Source of the DNA: Chersky-806 sp038252255
GTDB lineage: Bacteria; Actinomycetota; Acidimicrobiia; IMCC26256; JAENVU01
Direction of reading: 5' to 3'
Assembly (NCBI GenBank): GCA_038252255.1
Contig: JBBSAM010000004.1
Span: forward strand, 62,001-126,000
Length of the DNA: 64,000 bases
A program made the position numbers and the translations under genes. The notes beneath the pieces were generated by a model. That model did not search any database, was not told the origin of the DNA, and worked only from the letters and a program-made list of their open reading frames with translations. This document shows positions 8,883 through 17,785 of the stretch, in pieces. Position 1 is the stretch's first letter; each line of letters begins with the position of its first letter.

Positions 8883-10259
8883 CTATCGAGTCGCGTTCTC
8901 CTCTGACTCGACGTAGCCGCCTTCGGGCGTCTGCTCGAGCACGGCGAGAGTGCTGCCTTCGTGTTGGTCGCGAGCCGCGAGCTCCTTGCAGAGCCGGTAC
9001 GCAACGTAGGCCGCGATGACCGGGAACACGAAGAGGAGCGCGCGGAACACGTACGTCACCGAGTTCACCGAGAGGTCGAACCGCGCGGCGATCACGTCGT
9101 TGCCGCCCGCGAGGAACAGGATCACGTAGAACGCGAGCACCCCTACACCGATGGCAGTTCGGCGCGGCCGATCGCGTGGGCGATCCAGCAAATGGTGCTC
9201 GGCGTGGTCCTTCGTGAGCCGCTCCTCGATCCACGGCCACAGGAACAGCACGGTGAACGTGATGCCCGGCAGCAGGACGCCCGGGAAGAACGGGTTCGGG
9301 ATCTCGAACCCACCGATCCGCAGCTCCCAAGGCGGCATGAGCCGCAGCGCGCCTTCGAGCCAGCCGATGTACCAGTCGGGTTGCGACCCCGCGCTCACCG
9401 CCGACGGGTCGAACGGGCCGTAGAGCCAGATCGGATTGATCTGAGCCAAGCCGCCGAGCCCGGCGCACACCGCGAACACGAAGAAGAAGAGACCAAGTGT
9501 CTTCGCCGTGAACGTGGGCCACAGCTTGGACCCGACGACGTTGCGCTCGGTGCGCCCGCGCCCCGCGAACTGCGTGTGCTTCTGGCGCACCAGCATCGCG
9601 AGATGCACGCTCAAGAGCCCCACGATGAGCGCGGGAACGATGAGCACGTGGATCACGAACAGGCGCGGGATGATGTCGTTGCTCGGGAATTCCCCGCCGA
9701 AGACCAAGAAGGCCAACCACGGCCCGAGCAACGGAATCGACAGCAACACGGAGTATGCGATCCGTAGGCCGGTTCCCGAGAGCAGGTCGTCCGGCAGGCT
9801 GTAGCCGGTGAACCCGTTGCCCAGTGCGAGCAGGAAGAGCGTGAGTCCGACCACCCAGTTCAGCTCGCGTGGCTTGCGGAATGCTCCGGTGAAGAAGATG
9901 CGCAGGAGGTGGACCAGGATCGCCCCGACGAACAGCAGCGCAGCCCAGTGGTGGATCTGGCGCATCAGCAGGCCGGCGCGCACGTCGAACGACACGTGCA
10001 GCGTCGATTCGTAGGCGGCCGACATGCGCACACCCCGTAGCGGCGCGTAGCTGCCGTGGTACACGACGTGCCGCGCGTCGGGAACGTAGAAGAAGGTCAG
10101 GTACACGCCCGTCGTGATCAGGACCATCAGGCAGTACATGGCGATCTCGCCGACCATGAATGACCAGTGATCCGGGAACACCTTGTTCAACGCGGTGCGA
10201 GCGAAGCGCGCAAGACCCAGCCGACGGTCCAGCCCCCGGACGGCGCGCTCGACGACCAT
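8883..10259 (-). CDS. qcrB: Cytochrome bc complex, cytochrome b subunit
   Basis: Quinol-oxidizing cytochrome b of 458 residues. Heme ligands lie in helix II (QIHHW..LVHLLRIFF) and helix IV (FVIHV..LSVHLAMLVRQKH). The Qo-site motif reads PDWY, the form common in actinobacteria in place of PEWY. The C-terminal extension is hydrophilic. The ATG at 10259 is chosen since it overlaps the qcrA stop (TGATG); a longer frame upstream would be inside qcrA. It is the last gene of ctaE-qcrC-qcrA-qcrB. Confidence 0.96.
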   Translation of the reverse strand: MVVERAVRGLDRRLGLARFARTALNKVFPDHWSFMVGEIAMYCLMVLITTGVYLTFFYVPDARHVVYHGSYAPLRGVRMSAAYESTLHVSFDVRAGLLMRQIHHWAALLFVGAILVHLLRIFFTGAFRKPRELNWVVGLTLFLLALGNGFTGYSLPDDLLSGTGLRIAYSVLLSIPLLGPWLAFLVFGGEFPSNDIIPRLFVIHVLIVPALIVGLLSVHLAMLVRQKHTQFAGRGRTERNVVGSKLWPTFTAKTLGLFFFVFAVCAGLGGLAQINPIWLYGPFDPSAVSAGSQPDWYIGWLEGALRLMPPWELRIGGFEIPNPFFPGVLLPGITFTVLFLWPWIEERLTKDHAEHHLLDRPRDRPRRTAIGVGVLAFYVILFLAGGNDVIAARFDLSVNSVTYVFRALLFVFPVIAAYVAYRLCKELAARDQHEGSTLAVLEQTPEGGYVESEENATR

Positions 10260-11143
10260 CAGCGGTCGCGGTTCCAGAATCCGGGCCCGACCGGCTGGCT
10301 GAAGTCGCGCTGGGCGCGGAGGTACCCGTCGTTGTCGACCATCAACGGGAGCTGGGGGAGCGAACGGGTCGCCGGCCCGAACACCGGCGTGGCGCCGTTC
10401 GCCACCTCGAACGTCGACTGGTGGCAAGGGCACAGCAGGCGCTTGATCGACTCCTGATAGAGCCCGACCGGACATCCCGCGTGCGTGCACACCTTCGAGT
10501 ACGCCACGTAGCCCCGGGGTGCCCAGGTCTCCCGGCCCGGCCGGGTGGTGACCGCGGTCTTGGCGAGCCGGATCAGCAGCGTCTGGCTGTCGGCCGCACC
10601 GACGTGACCCTCGGGGAACACGGTGATGACACCACCCACTTCGAGGTCGCGGACGTTGACGCGCTCACCCTGGTCGTTGACGACCCGCGAACCCTTGCGC
10701 CACTTCGTGCGGAACAGAGAGTCGCCGGGCCGCGGTCCGAGCGACGCGATCGGGAACAGCGCGGCGAGTCCGAGCGCGCCGCCGGCCGCGGCGAGCATGC
10801 GCGCGAGGAGCTTGCGGCGTGCGATCCCTTCTTTGGATTCGGCGGCGCTCCGGCGGTCGAGGTCGTAGACCGCATCGAAGTCGCGGGCAAAGGCGCCGAT
10901 GTCGTCGGAGCTCGATGCCAGCGGTTCACGTGCTTCGGTGAACGGGCCTTGCGGTAGTAGCCGCCGGGCCGCTACGACGAGCGAGTACCCGAGGCCGCAG
11001 AGTGCGGTAGCGATCAGGATCCCCTCGAGCTGGGTCTGACCTCCGGTGAGGTAGACGACCGCGAGCCCGAGCGCGGCGAGCGTCGTGACCCCGAGCGCGA
11101 CCGCGATCTGATGTGTGGTGCGCTGCTCAGCGTTGCCGTTCAT
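10259..11143 (-). CDS. qcrA: Rieske iron-sulfur subunit of the bc complex
   Basis: 294-residue Rieske protein with the actinobacterial layout: two N-terminal membrane helices, a cytoplasmic loop, a third helix after RRKLLARMLAAAGG, then the cluster domain. The [2Fe-2S] ligands are in CTHAGC (Cys219, His221) and CPCH (Cys238, His241), with Cys224 and Cys240 for the stabilising disulfide. It transfers electrons from quinol to the diheme cytochrome c. The start overlaps the end of qcrC by 17 bases. Confidence 0.96.
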   Translation of the reverse strand: MNGNAEQRTTHQIAVALGVTTLAALGLAVVYLTGGQTQLEGILIATALCGLGYSLVVAARRLLPQGPFTEAREPLASSSDDIGAFARDFDAVYDLDRRSAAESKEGIARRKLLARMLAAAGGALGLAALFPIASLGPRPGDSLFRTKWRKGSRVVNDQGERVNVRDLEVGGVITVFPEGHVGAADSQTLLIRLAKTAVTTRPGRETWAPRGYVAYSKVCTHAGCPVGLYQESIKRLLCPCHQSTFEVANGATPVFGPATRSLPQLPLMVDNDGYLRAQRDFSQPVGPGFWNRDR

Positions 11144-11885
11144 GGCTCTCCTCGATGCGCGTGGAGACGAACAGAAGGAGCGGGATCCCGATGAGCAGGG
11201 CGACCATGCCTTCGGTGATCGGGCCGATGCGCCCGAGGGAGAGCCCGCCCGGGTCGTCGGGTTCCTGGAGGTAGGTCACGTACCGGGCGATCGAGTTGAC
11301 CTGCTTGGACGAGAGCGTGTCCGGCCCGAAGACGGGCATCTGGCCCGGGCCCACGCGTATCGCCTCGCCGATCTGTGTCGGGGTGGCAGCCTTGAGCGAC
11401 GGCGCGTCGCTCCCGTAGCTCAAGGCACCGCCCACACCGGTGGAGCTGTGACACGCCGCGCAGTTGAAGCGGAAGAGCGTCCCGCCCCCACTGAGGTTGC
11501 CCTTGGCGATATCCACGTGGGGGATCGTGGGGCCGTTCCCCAAGGACGCTACGTAGGCTACGAGCGCATCGATCTCCCGCGATTTGAACGCCGGCGGCTT
11601 GCGCACGGGCTGTGCGCCCGGATCGGTGAGCGGCATGCGGCCGGTCGTGAGCTGGAAGCTGGCCGAAGCCGCCCCAGCGCGCACGAGCGTCGGCCCCTGC
11701 CCGGTGCCTCGGCCGCTTGCACCATGGCAGCTCGAGCACGACGTGGCGAAGAGCTCGCGGCCGCGCTGCACGAGCGGGCCGCTCGTCGCGGCTGTCCTGT
11801 GATGCAACCCGGCGCCGGCAGTCAGGCCGGTGAACACCAGCACGGTGGGTGCGGCAGACAGGAGCATGACGATGGCTCGGCGCAT
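11127..11885 (-). CDS. qcrC: Diheme cytochrome c subunit of the bc complex
   Basis: 252 residues with an N-terminal signal anchor, two heme c sites (CSSCH at 50-54 and CAACH at 142-146), and a C-terminal membrane helix. This fused diheme cytochrome passes electrons from the bc complex directly to CuA of the oxidase, which fits the absence of a separate soluble cytochrome c gene here and the clustering with cta genes. The gene lies 4 bases after ctaE and overlaps qcrA. Confidence 0.95.
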   Translation of the reverse strand: MRRAIVMLLSAAPTVLVFTGLTAGAGLHHRTAATSGPLVQRGRELFATSCSSCHGASGRGTGQGPTLVRAGAASASFQLTTGRMPLTDPGAQPVRKPPAFKSREIDALVAYVASLGNGPTIPHVDIAKGNLSGGGTLFRFNCAACHSSTGVGGALSYGSDAPSLKAATPTQIGEAIRVGPGQMPVFGPDTLSSKQVNSIARYVTYLQEPDDPGGLSLGRIGPITEGMVALLIGIPLLLFVSTRIEESHERQR

Positions 11886-11889
11886 TCCG

Positions 11890-12465
11890 CTACCGCAGGA
11901 CGAAGAGCGTCAGGAAGAGCAGGACCCACACGACGTCGACGAAGTGCCAGTAGAACGTGACCGACTCCACCGCGGGGCCCCGTCGCTCCAACGTGCCGGG
12001 ACCGGTCGTGATGACGACGGCGACGACGATGAGCACGAGCCCGCCGAACACGTGCAGGGCATGGAAGCCGGTCATCAGGTAGTACATCGAGCCGAACCCG
12101 CTGGACGATACCGAGAAGTCGAGCACGAAGAACTCGCGAATCTGGTTGACCAGGAAGATCGTGCCGAGCGCGAGCGTGAGGATCAACCAACGTTGCATCT
12201 CGGCGCGGTCGTCCCGTTCCCGGGCTCGCGTCGCGAGGTGGATGGTGCCGCTCGACGCGATGAGCACGATGGTCGCAAGGGTGGCGGCGAGGAGCTCGAG
12301 GTGCACGGAGGCCGGGGGCCAGACGCGCGCGTTCGACCGAAGCGTCAGGTAGGCGGCGAAGAGCCCCCCGAAGAACATCAGCTCGGACGCGAGCCATACG
12401 ACTGTGCCGACGGCGAGCAGGGACGGTTGTCGGGGCCGGGTTGCGGTTGCGACACCGTCCGTCAC
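11890..12465 (-). CDS. ctaE: Cytochrome c oxidase subunit III
   Basis: 191 residues with five predicted membrane helices. Family features include LASELMFFGGLFAAY, FHALHVFGGLV and the C-terminal VTFYWHFVDVVWVLLF. It stabilises subunit I. It is the first gene of the minus-strand operon that also holds qcrC, qcrA and qcrB, separated from the ctaG-like gene by 38 bases in divergent orientation. The start is GTG; a CATCAT box lies 7 nt upstream, which may be a weak leaderless -10. Confidence 0.95.
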   Translation of the reverse strand: MTDGVATATRPRQPSLLAVGTVVWLASELMFFGGLFAAYLTLRSNARVWPPASVHLELLAATLATIVLIASSGTIHLATRARERDDRAEMQRWLILTLALGTIFLVNQIREFFVLDFSVSSSGFGSMYYLMTGFHALHVFGGLVLIVVAVVITTGPGTLERRGPAVESVTFYWHFVDVVWVLLFLTLFVLR

Positions 12466-12490
12466 GCGACTGATGATGGCATACCCCCGC

Positions 12491-12496
12491 TACGCT
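12491..12496 (+). promoter_or_regulatory. -10 box of leaderless promoter
   Basis: TACGCT sits 7 nt before the GTG at 12504, in the 38-base region divergent to ctaE. Confidence 0.5.
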
Positions 12497-12503
12497 CGGC
12501 TGG

Positions 12504-13388
12504 GTGATCGTCGCGGCGCTGCTCGCCGATTCCCTCGGCCCTGGGAAGCCCTCGTGGTCGACGATGCTCGGCGACTGGTCGCTCGACCCGCTCTTCCTGG
12601 TGACGCTCGTCGCGGCCTGGTGCTATCTGAGTGGTGTTCGACGACTCAGCGCGCGCGGCCGCCGATGGCCGGTCGGCCGGTCGGTCGCCTTCGGAAGTGG
12701 CCTGTTGGTGATCGCGTTCGCCACCCAGTCGGGGTTCGCGCAGTACGACAGCGTGCTCTTCAGCATGCATGTCGCGCAGCATCTCCTGCTCGGGATGGTC
12801 GCCCCGCTGTTGCTGGTGTTGAGCGCTCCCGTGACCCTCGCGCTCCAGGCGAGTCACCGGCCGGCCCAGGAACGTTGGCTGCGCGGCTTGCGCAGCCGAC
12901 CGGTGCGAGTCATCACCCACCCGGTCGTCGTCTGGGTCCTCTTCGGCGGGACGCTCGTCGTCCTCTACTTCACCGGTCTCTACGAGCTCTCGCTCCGGAA
13001 TCCCTCGGTCCACCTGCTGGTACACGTGCACTTCGTCGTGATCGGCTGCCTGTTCATGGCCTACGTGATCGGGATCGATCCGCTTCCTCGGTCCTTCGGG
13101 TACGGCGGTCGGCTGCTCTTCGTCGCGGTGGTGCTCCCGTTCCATGCCTTCCTCGGCGTGGCGCTGCTCGGCCGGCGTACGGTGCTCGCGGCCGATTGGT
13201 ACGCCCACGTGTCGCGCCCGTGGGGCGGTGGGGCGCTCGGCGACCAGAAGCTCGGCGCCGGGATGCTCTGGGCCTTCGGCGAGCTGTTCGGCCTGGTCGC
13301 GCTCGGCATCGTGCTCTACCAGTGGATGCGTCACGAGGAGCTCGTCGCGGCCCGGTCCGACCGCCAGCTGGAGACCACGGGTCTGTAG
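12504..13388 (+). CDS. CtaG-like cytochrome c oxidase assembly membrane protein
   Basis: 294-residue membrane protein with about seven helices and conserved His-rich segments: SMHVAQHLLLGMVAPLLL, LLVHVHFVVIGCLF and the later LPFHAFLG. This pattern matches the caa3-type CtaG family, linked to copper delivery or assembly of heme-copper oxidases. The neighbouring ctaE/qcr operon, read in the other direction, supports that role. It starts at GTG 12504. It is not related to the Cox11-type CtaG. Confidence 0.85.
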   Translation: MIVAALLADSLGPGKPSWSTMLGDWSLDPLFLVTLVAAWCYLSGVRRLSARGRRWPVGRSVAFGSGLLVIAFATQSGFAQYDSVLFSMHVAQHLLLGMVAPLLLVLSAPVTLALQASHRPAQERWLRGLRSRPVRVITHPVVVWVLFGGTLVVLYFTGLYELSLRNPSVHLLVHVHFVVIGCLFMAYVIGIDPLPRSFGYGGRLLFVAVVLPFHAFLGVALLGRRTVLAADWYAHVSRPWGGGALGDQKLGAGMLWAFGELFGLVALGIVLYQWMRHEELVAARSDRQLETTGL

Positions 13389-13412
13389 CCCGGTGGCCGA
13401 CGGCGCGGATGT

Positions 13413-15821
13413 TCAGAGGTAGTCGTGGCGAATGAGTGCCCGGGTGGCGAACCAGCCCGGGATGGCGGGGAGGTAGTAAAAGGCCAGCTGGTTGGCGAGC
13501 ACCGCCGCGACGGCGATGTCACGATCGACGCCGAACGACACGAGCGCGGCCGAGAGGCCGACCGTCCCGACGGCGGTGCCACCGCCGGGCACCGGCACGG
13601 TCGATGCGATCGTCACCACTGCGATGTTCGCCGCGAGCAGCGCCCAGAACGAGGTGTGACCCCCGAAGGCGATGAGGCACGCCTGCAGGCACCAGGTCGA
13701 CATCAAGATGGCGAGCGTGTTGCCCCCGAGCAGGAGCACGACGTGTTGGGGCGAACGAAGAGCGGCCACCATCGTCGCGGTGCCCTGAGCGATACGTGGC
13801 ACCACCACCTTGTGCAGCCCCGGTACGACGACGACCAGTGTGCTCGACAACGCGACGAAGAGGAGCAGCCCGAGCGCGAACGCGAGGAGCCCGTTCGTCG
13901 GGATCAGCGAAAGGTCGACGTGTGCCGGGACGACGGCGAAGGCGATCGCGAACAGACCAGCCGACGCGGCCAATGCCCCGGCCGTGCTCAGGACCCCACT
14001 GGCCGCGATGGCCGAGCTCAGATCGACGCCCACCTTCTGGAGAAAGCGCACTTGCATCGCCTGGCCTCCCACGGCGGGGACCGCGAGGTTGGTGAACGAC
14101 ATCCCGAGCTCGACGCCGGTGGTCGGCCACAAGGGGAGCCGCACCGGAACGGTTCCCTGCAAGCCGATCGCGTACGGAATGTTCGACAGGAGTGACACGA
14201 CCGTCGCAAGCCCGAGCCACCACCAGTTCGCGTCGTGCACGGTTTCCCACACTTGGGCCGGGTCGCCGACATCCCAGAGCAACGCGGCGATCGCGACGAG
14301 AGCTCCGAGCGCCATCGCAGCATTGGTCACGCTGATCCGGTGCAGGCGGGTGAGCTCGGGCGGCTCGGTACCGACGGCCGCGGCACCGGCTTCGCGCAGG
14401 CGTGCGAGCTGCTCGACGGTGGCGCGGTGGCGCTCGCCGGCTAACCCGTGCGAAACGCTCGTGAGCGCCGCAGGTTGCAGGAATGGGAGAGCAGTCGCGA
14501 GCTTCGGGCGTCCCATCACGGATGCCGCGGCCTTGACGGCGCGTTCCTCACCGACGATCGCCGCGGTTCCGGCGAGGAGCTCGGCAACGTCCTTCGCGAT
14601 GCGCTCTGGGCTTCCCGTTGACACCGCGGCGTCGAAGCCGACGATCCACGGTTGGCGGTTGGCGATGATCACGTGTGCTGCATCAAGACGGTTGTGGACG
14701 ACGCGAGCGCGGTGCATCGCGGCCACGTTCTCCCAAACGCGGACGAGCAGGTCGTCGTCGACTTCAGTCGGGTCGAGATCCGAGAGGCAGGCACCCACGA
14801 TGGGCCGTTGCACCAGGACTGCGGCGCGGGGTCCCGCTCTCCCCGCTGCGATGACGCCCGGGACGTTCACGCCTGCCTGTGCCGCGACGAGCATCAGGAA
14901 CGCCTCGTGCTCGACCTGCTCGACCCTGCTCAATGCGAGCCGGGGACCCGAATCCTTGTAGACGATCGTGCTCCAGGCCTTGGAGAGCAGCCGCGACTGC
15001 GCCTCGTCGCGCCCGATGACCTTCACGCGCAACGGACCTTCGTCGTCCTCGGCTTCGACCACCGTCGAACGGCTCGGCTGCTCTGCTGCCAGTCGAGCGC
15101 GGTGCGCGTCGATGCCCAGGACGGCCAGCGCGTCGACGACCTGTGGGATCGTTGGGCGCGTCCCAGGGGACCCGAACACCAGGTGCACCGCGGATCCGAT
15201 GCCCCAACCCAAGACGACCCCGGCGAAGAGGTCCAACGGGAACGCGGTGCCCAGATACATCGCCGAGACTCCGAGCGCGAGCACCAGGACCCAGCCGACG
15301 ACCCGGGTTGGTCGAGACACGTACGGCGACGCGGCGGTGATCACTGCGACGATCACCGCGACCCTTACCGAGGGGAACGCGGGTGATCCTCCGCTGCGCG
15401 TCGCGATCCGGACACTGTGGGCTATCCCCTGGTGCGCGACGACGACCAGGCCCACCGCGCGGCCCGTTGCCCATGCGAGGAAGCCCGCGACGAGCAAGTC
15501 GCGCGCCAAGCGCCAGCGCCGGCCGACCAGTGCCGCGACGACGACGAGGCCGACGGCCCAGAGGGCGCCGAGCCGATAGAGGGCACGGAAGAGGGGCGCA
15601 AGACCTCCGGGCAAGGTGTTGAACAGGTCGAACAGCGCCCGCTCGCTCGCGGTGACGTCACCGGCGTGACGGGCCGCGAGCACGAGGATGAGCACGGCAA
15701 GCGCGACCCGGACCCAGTCGGCGTTGCGCCGCTTACGACCGCCTTCGCCGGCTCGCCGGAACAGGCGCCGCCTCCACGCTCCCCGGTCGGCTCGGGGCTC
15801 AGGGGAAGCTGTCGGTGTCAC
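13413..15821 (-). CDS. Three-part LPG-synthase-like membrane protein (PAP2-like, kinase-like, UPF0104)
   Basis: 802 residues. Residues about 40-235 form a PAP2-like membrane region, but the phosphatase His sites appear lost: FPSVRVA stands where PSGH is expected, and GTAFPLD where GTHYPLD is expected. Residues about 240-480 look like an ABC1/AarF-type kinase fold with VHNRLDAAHVI and VGFDAA as possible remnants of the catalytic and metal loops. Residues about 490-800 are the eight-helix lysylphosphatidylglycerol-synthase/flippase domain with a GG-rich VPVPGGGTAVG motif. It is probably involved in lipid handling in the membrane. Its GTG start overlaps the ABC ATPase stop (GTGA), so it belongs to that operon. 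Confidence 0.85.
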   Translation of the reverse strand: MTPTASPEPRADRGAWRRRLFRRAGEGGRKRRNADWVRVALAVLILVLAARHAGDVTASERALFDLFNTLPGGLAPLFRALYRLGALWAVGLVVVAALVGRRWRLARDLLVAGFLAWATGRAVGLVVVAHQGIAHSVRIATRSGGSPAFPSVRVAVIVAVITAASPYVSRPTRVVGWVLVLALGVSAMYLGTAFPLDLFAGVVLGWGIGSAVHLVFGSPGTRPTIPQVVDALAVLGIDAHRARLAAEQPSRSTVVEAEDDEGPLRVKVIGRDEAQSRLLSKAWSTIVYKDSGPRLALSRVEQVEHEAFLMLVAAQAGVNVPGVIAAGRAGPRAAVLVQRPIVGACLSDLDPTEVDDDLLVRVWENVAAMHRARVVHNRLDAAHVIIANRQPWIVGFDAAVSTGSPERIAKDVAELLAGTAAIVGEERAVKAAASVMGRPKLATALPFLQPAALTSVSHGLAGERHRATVEQLARLREAGAAAVGTEPPELTRLHRISVTNAAMALGALVAIAALLWDVGDPAQVWETVHDANWWWLGLATVVSLLSNIPYAIGLQGTVPVRLPLWPTTGVELGMSFTNLAVPAVGGQAMQVRFLQKVGVDLSSAIAASGVLSTAGALAASAGLFAIAFAVVPAHVDLSLIPTNGLLAFALGLLLFVALSSTLVVVVPGLHKVVVPRIAQGTATMVAALRSPQHVVLLLGGNTLAILMSTWCLQACLIAFGGHTSFWALLAANIAVVTIASTVPVPGGGTAVGTVGLSAALVSFGVDRDIAVAAVLANQLAFYYLPAIPGWFATRALIRHDYL

Positions 15822-16522
15822 CCGGGTGGGGTCTCGTCCACTCGTCCGTCGCGGAGGTGTACGAGCCGGTCGGCTACCGAAGCGACCGTGGGGTCATGGG
15901 TCACGAGCACGATGGTGATCTGACGCTCGGCGCGGATTCGCCGGAAGAGCTCGAGAACTTGACGAACGGCTTCGGAGTCGAGGCTGCCGGTGGGTTCGTC
16001 GGCGAGGAGCACTTGAGGTTCGTTCGCGAGTGCGCGCGCGATCGCGACTCGCTGGCGCTCGCCACCTGAGAGCTCGGGTGGTCTGCGCCCTTCCTTGCCG
16101 GCCAGGCCGGTGGCGTCGAGGAGCATGGCGGCGCGCTCGCGCTGCTCCCGGCGGCTCCGCTTGGTTCCGAGCATCGGGATCTCGACGTTCTGCACCGCGC
16201 TGAGATGAGGGAGAAGGTTGTGGAGCTGGAACACGATCCCGATCTCGTCCCTCCGGTACCGGTCGGGGTGGCGGAGGTGCACCAGGTCGTTGCCGTCGAC
16301 GGTGATCGTGCCCGAATCGGGTTTGTCGAGCGCGGCCAGAAGGTGCAACAACGTGGACTTGCCACATCCCGACGGGCCGGTGAGGGCGACGAACTCTCCG
16401 GGCGCGATCGTGAGGCTGAGCCCGTCGAGAGCCCTCACGACCGACCGGTCGAACGACTTGTGGACGTCGACGACCTCGACGGCCGGCTTCGAGAGGTCGT
16501 GTCCAGCCGGGGTGCTACTCAC
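15818..16522 (-). CDS. ABC transporter ATPase, MacB/LolD type
   Basis: 234 residues if it starts at the GTG at 16522, which overlaps the permease stop by 8 bases; a longer open frame reaches 16714 but would lie within the permease gene. Walker A is GPSGCGKST, the signature LSGGERQ, Walker B VLLADEPTG, and the switch His is in VTHDP. The Q-loop reads IGIVFQLHNLLP, typical of lipoprotein/peptide exporters of the MacB/LolD class. It would power the FtsX-like permease encoded just upstream. No separate accessory protein gene is adjacent. Confidence 0.94.
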   Translation of the reverse strand: MSSTPAGHDLSKPAVEVVDVHKSFDRSVVRALDGLSLTIAPGEFVALTGPSGCGKSTLLHLLAALDKPDSGTITVDGNDLVHLRHPDRYRRDEIGIVFQLHNLLPHLSAVQNVEIPMLGTKRSRREQRERAAMLLDATGLAGKEGRRPPELSGGERQRVAIARALANEPQVLLADEPTGSLDSEAVRQVLELFRRIRAERQITIVLVTHDPTVASVADRLVHLRDGRVDETPPG

Positions 16523-17633
16523 GGCGGAGGGCTTCCAACGGCGTGAGCATCGCGGCGCGGATCGCGGGGTAGAGCGAGCCGAGGAAGGCGACCGCGGCTG
16601 CGATGACCAGCGCGCGCACGAAGCTGGTGGGCGAGTACTCCGGATGGAGAATCCCCTCGAGGCTCGGGAGCCGGGCGAGGATCCGAGTGAGGACGTAGGC
16701 GAAGCCGACGCCAATCGCCGCGCCGAGGACGCTGATCACCAGCGCCTCGCTCATGATGAGCGCGACCAGGCGCCGCCGCGTCCAGCCGATGCTGCGCAAC
16801 ACACCGAACTCGCGAGTTCGTTCGAAGAGTGAGAGCAGCATCGTGTTCATCACGATCACCGCGCCGATGATCACGGCGACGATTGTCGCGCCGGTGTCGG
16901 CGGCGGTGATCAGCTGGTAGTTGCGGTCCGCCCGGCCGAACTGCGACGCGCTGCGGATCGTCGTGAGGTTCGCGTTGTTGTTCGCGACGCTGTGGGCGGC
17001 GGCCGCGATGCTCGAGCCTGACTTCACCTTGACGAAGATGAGCGACAAGCCGCCCGGCTGGCGCTCGTAGGCCTGGAACGGAATGAGTGGGAACATCCCC
17101 GCGGAGTCACCGAACACGTTGCCGGTCGAGAACAGGCCGGTGACGAGCTTCGTTCCGCCGGCGACCTTCAGCGAGTCGCCCGGTTTGATCCCGAGATCCT
17201 GGGCGATCTTCCACCCGAGCATCATCTGGTTGGGCGCAGTCGCGTTGAACGCATGACCCGACACGACGTTCACGCCGAACGGCACGAGGTCGGACGGCGC
17301 GATGCCGATCTCGATGAACAGCGGGTTCTGCGCGTTCAGCTTCTCGGTGTCGAGCAGGACGCCGACGGCGCTCGCCACCCCCGAGGTCTGACGGATCCGT
17401 ACGAGCTGCGCGTCGGTCACGCTGCTGAACAGGATGTCCGACGCACTCTTCTGCGCGACCGTGAAGTCCGCATCGCCGGTCGTCAGGATCGCCGCGGCGG
17501 TCGTCTTCAGGCTTTCGGTGACGATTCCCAGCGATACGACCGTCATCACGGCGATCGCGACCGCGAACGCCGTGAGGAGGGAGCGGACCTTCTTGGCCCA
17601 GACGTTGTGGGCGACCAAGCCGAGAAACGACAC
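16515..17633 (-). CDS. FtsX/MacB-like ABC permease
   Basis: 372 residues if it starts at the GTG at 17633 (MSFLGLVAHNVWAKK); the frame is open to 17741 but that part has no family similarity I can see. Topology is classic: one N-terminal helix (LLTAFAVAIAVMTVV), a large extracytoplasmic MacB-type domain, then three C-terminal helices, with the ERTREFGVLRSIGWTRRR coupling segment and the PLEALRRE end. It partners the ATPase that follows. A 17-codon reading frame with a strong ribosome site lies immediately upstream and may couple translation. Confidence 0.9.
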   Translation of the reverse strand: MSFLGLVAHNVWAKKVRSLLTAFAVAIAVMTVVSLGIVTESLKTTAAAILTTGDADFTVAQKSASDILFSSVTDAQLVRIRQTSGVASAVGVLLDTEKLNAQNPLFIEIGIAPSDLVPFGVNVVSGHAFNATAPNQMMLGWKIAQDLGIKPGDSLKVAGGTKLVTGLFSTGNVFGDSAGMFPLIPFQAYERQPGGLSLIFVKVKSGSSIAAAAHSVANNNANLTTIRSASQFGRADRNYQLITAADTGATIVAVIIGAVIVMNTMLLSLFERTREFGVLRSIGWTRRRLVALIMSEALVISVLGAAIGVGFAYVLTRILARLPSLEGILHPEYSPTSFVRALVIAAAVAFLGSLYPAIRAAMLTPLEALRRE

Positions 17634-17637
17634 GTCG

Positions 17638-17691
17638 TCAGCTCGCGGCTGACGAGGGCTCTTCGAGCTCCAGCCTGTTCGGATCGGCCAT
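17638..17691 (-). CDS. Possible 17-residue leader peptide upstream of the permease
   Basis: ATG at 17691 is preceded by a strong GAGGAGG Shine-Dalgarno at ideal spacing, yet it reads MADPNRLELEEPSSAAS and stops at 17638, 4 bases before the permease GTG. It may be a leader for translational coupling. The alternative is that a frameshift, real or from sequencing, separates this from the permease N-terminus. Confidence 0.4.
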   Translation of the reverse strand: MADPNRLELEEPSSAAS

Positions 17692-17785
17692 GGTTCCTCC
17701 TCGGCGATCGAAGGTGATCGCGGGGTCGTCGCGCGCACCATAGCGGTCGGCGTCGCCCGTAGGTGGGCCGGGTCTCGGGCCGCGC

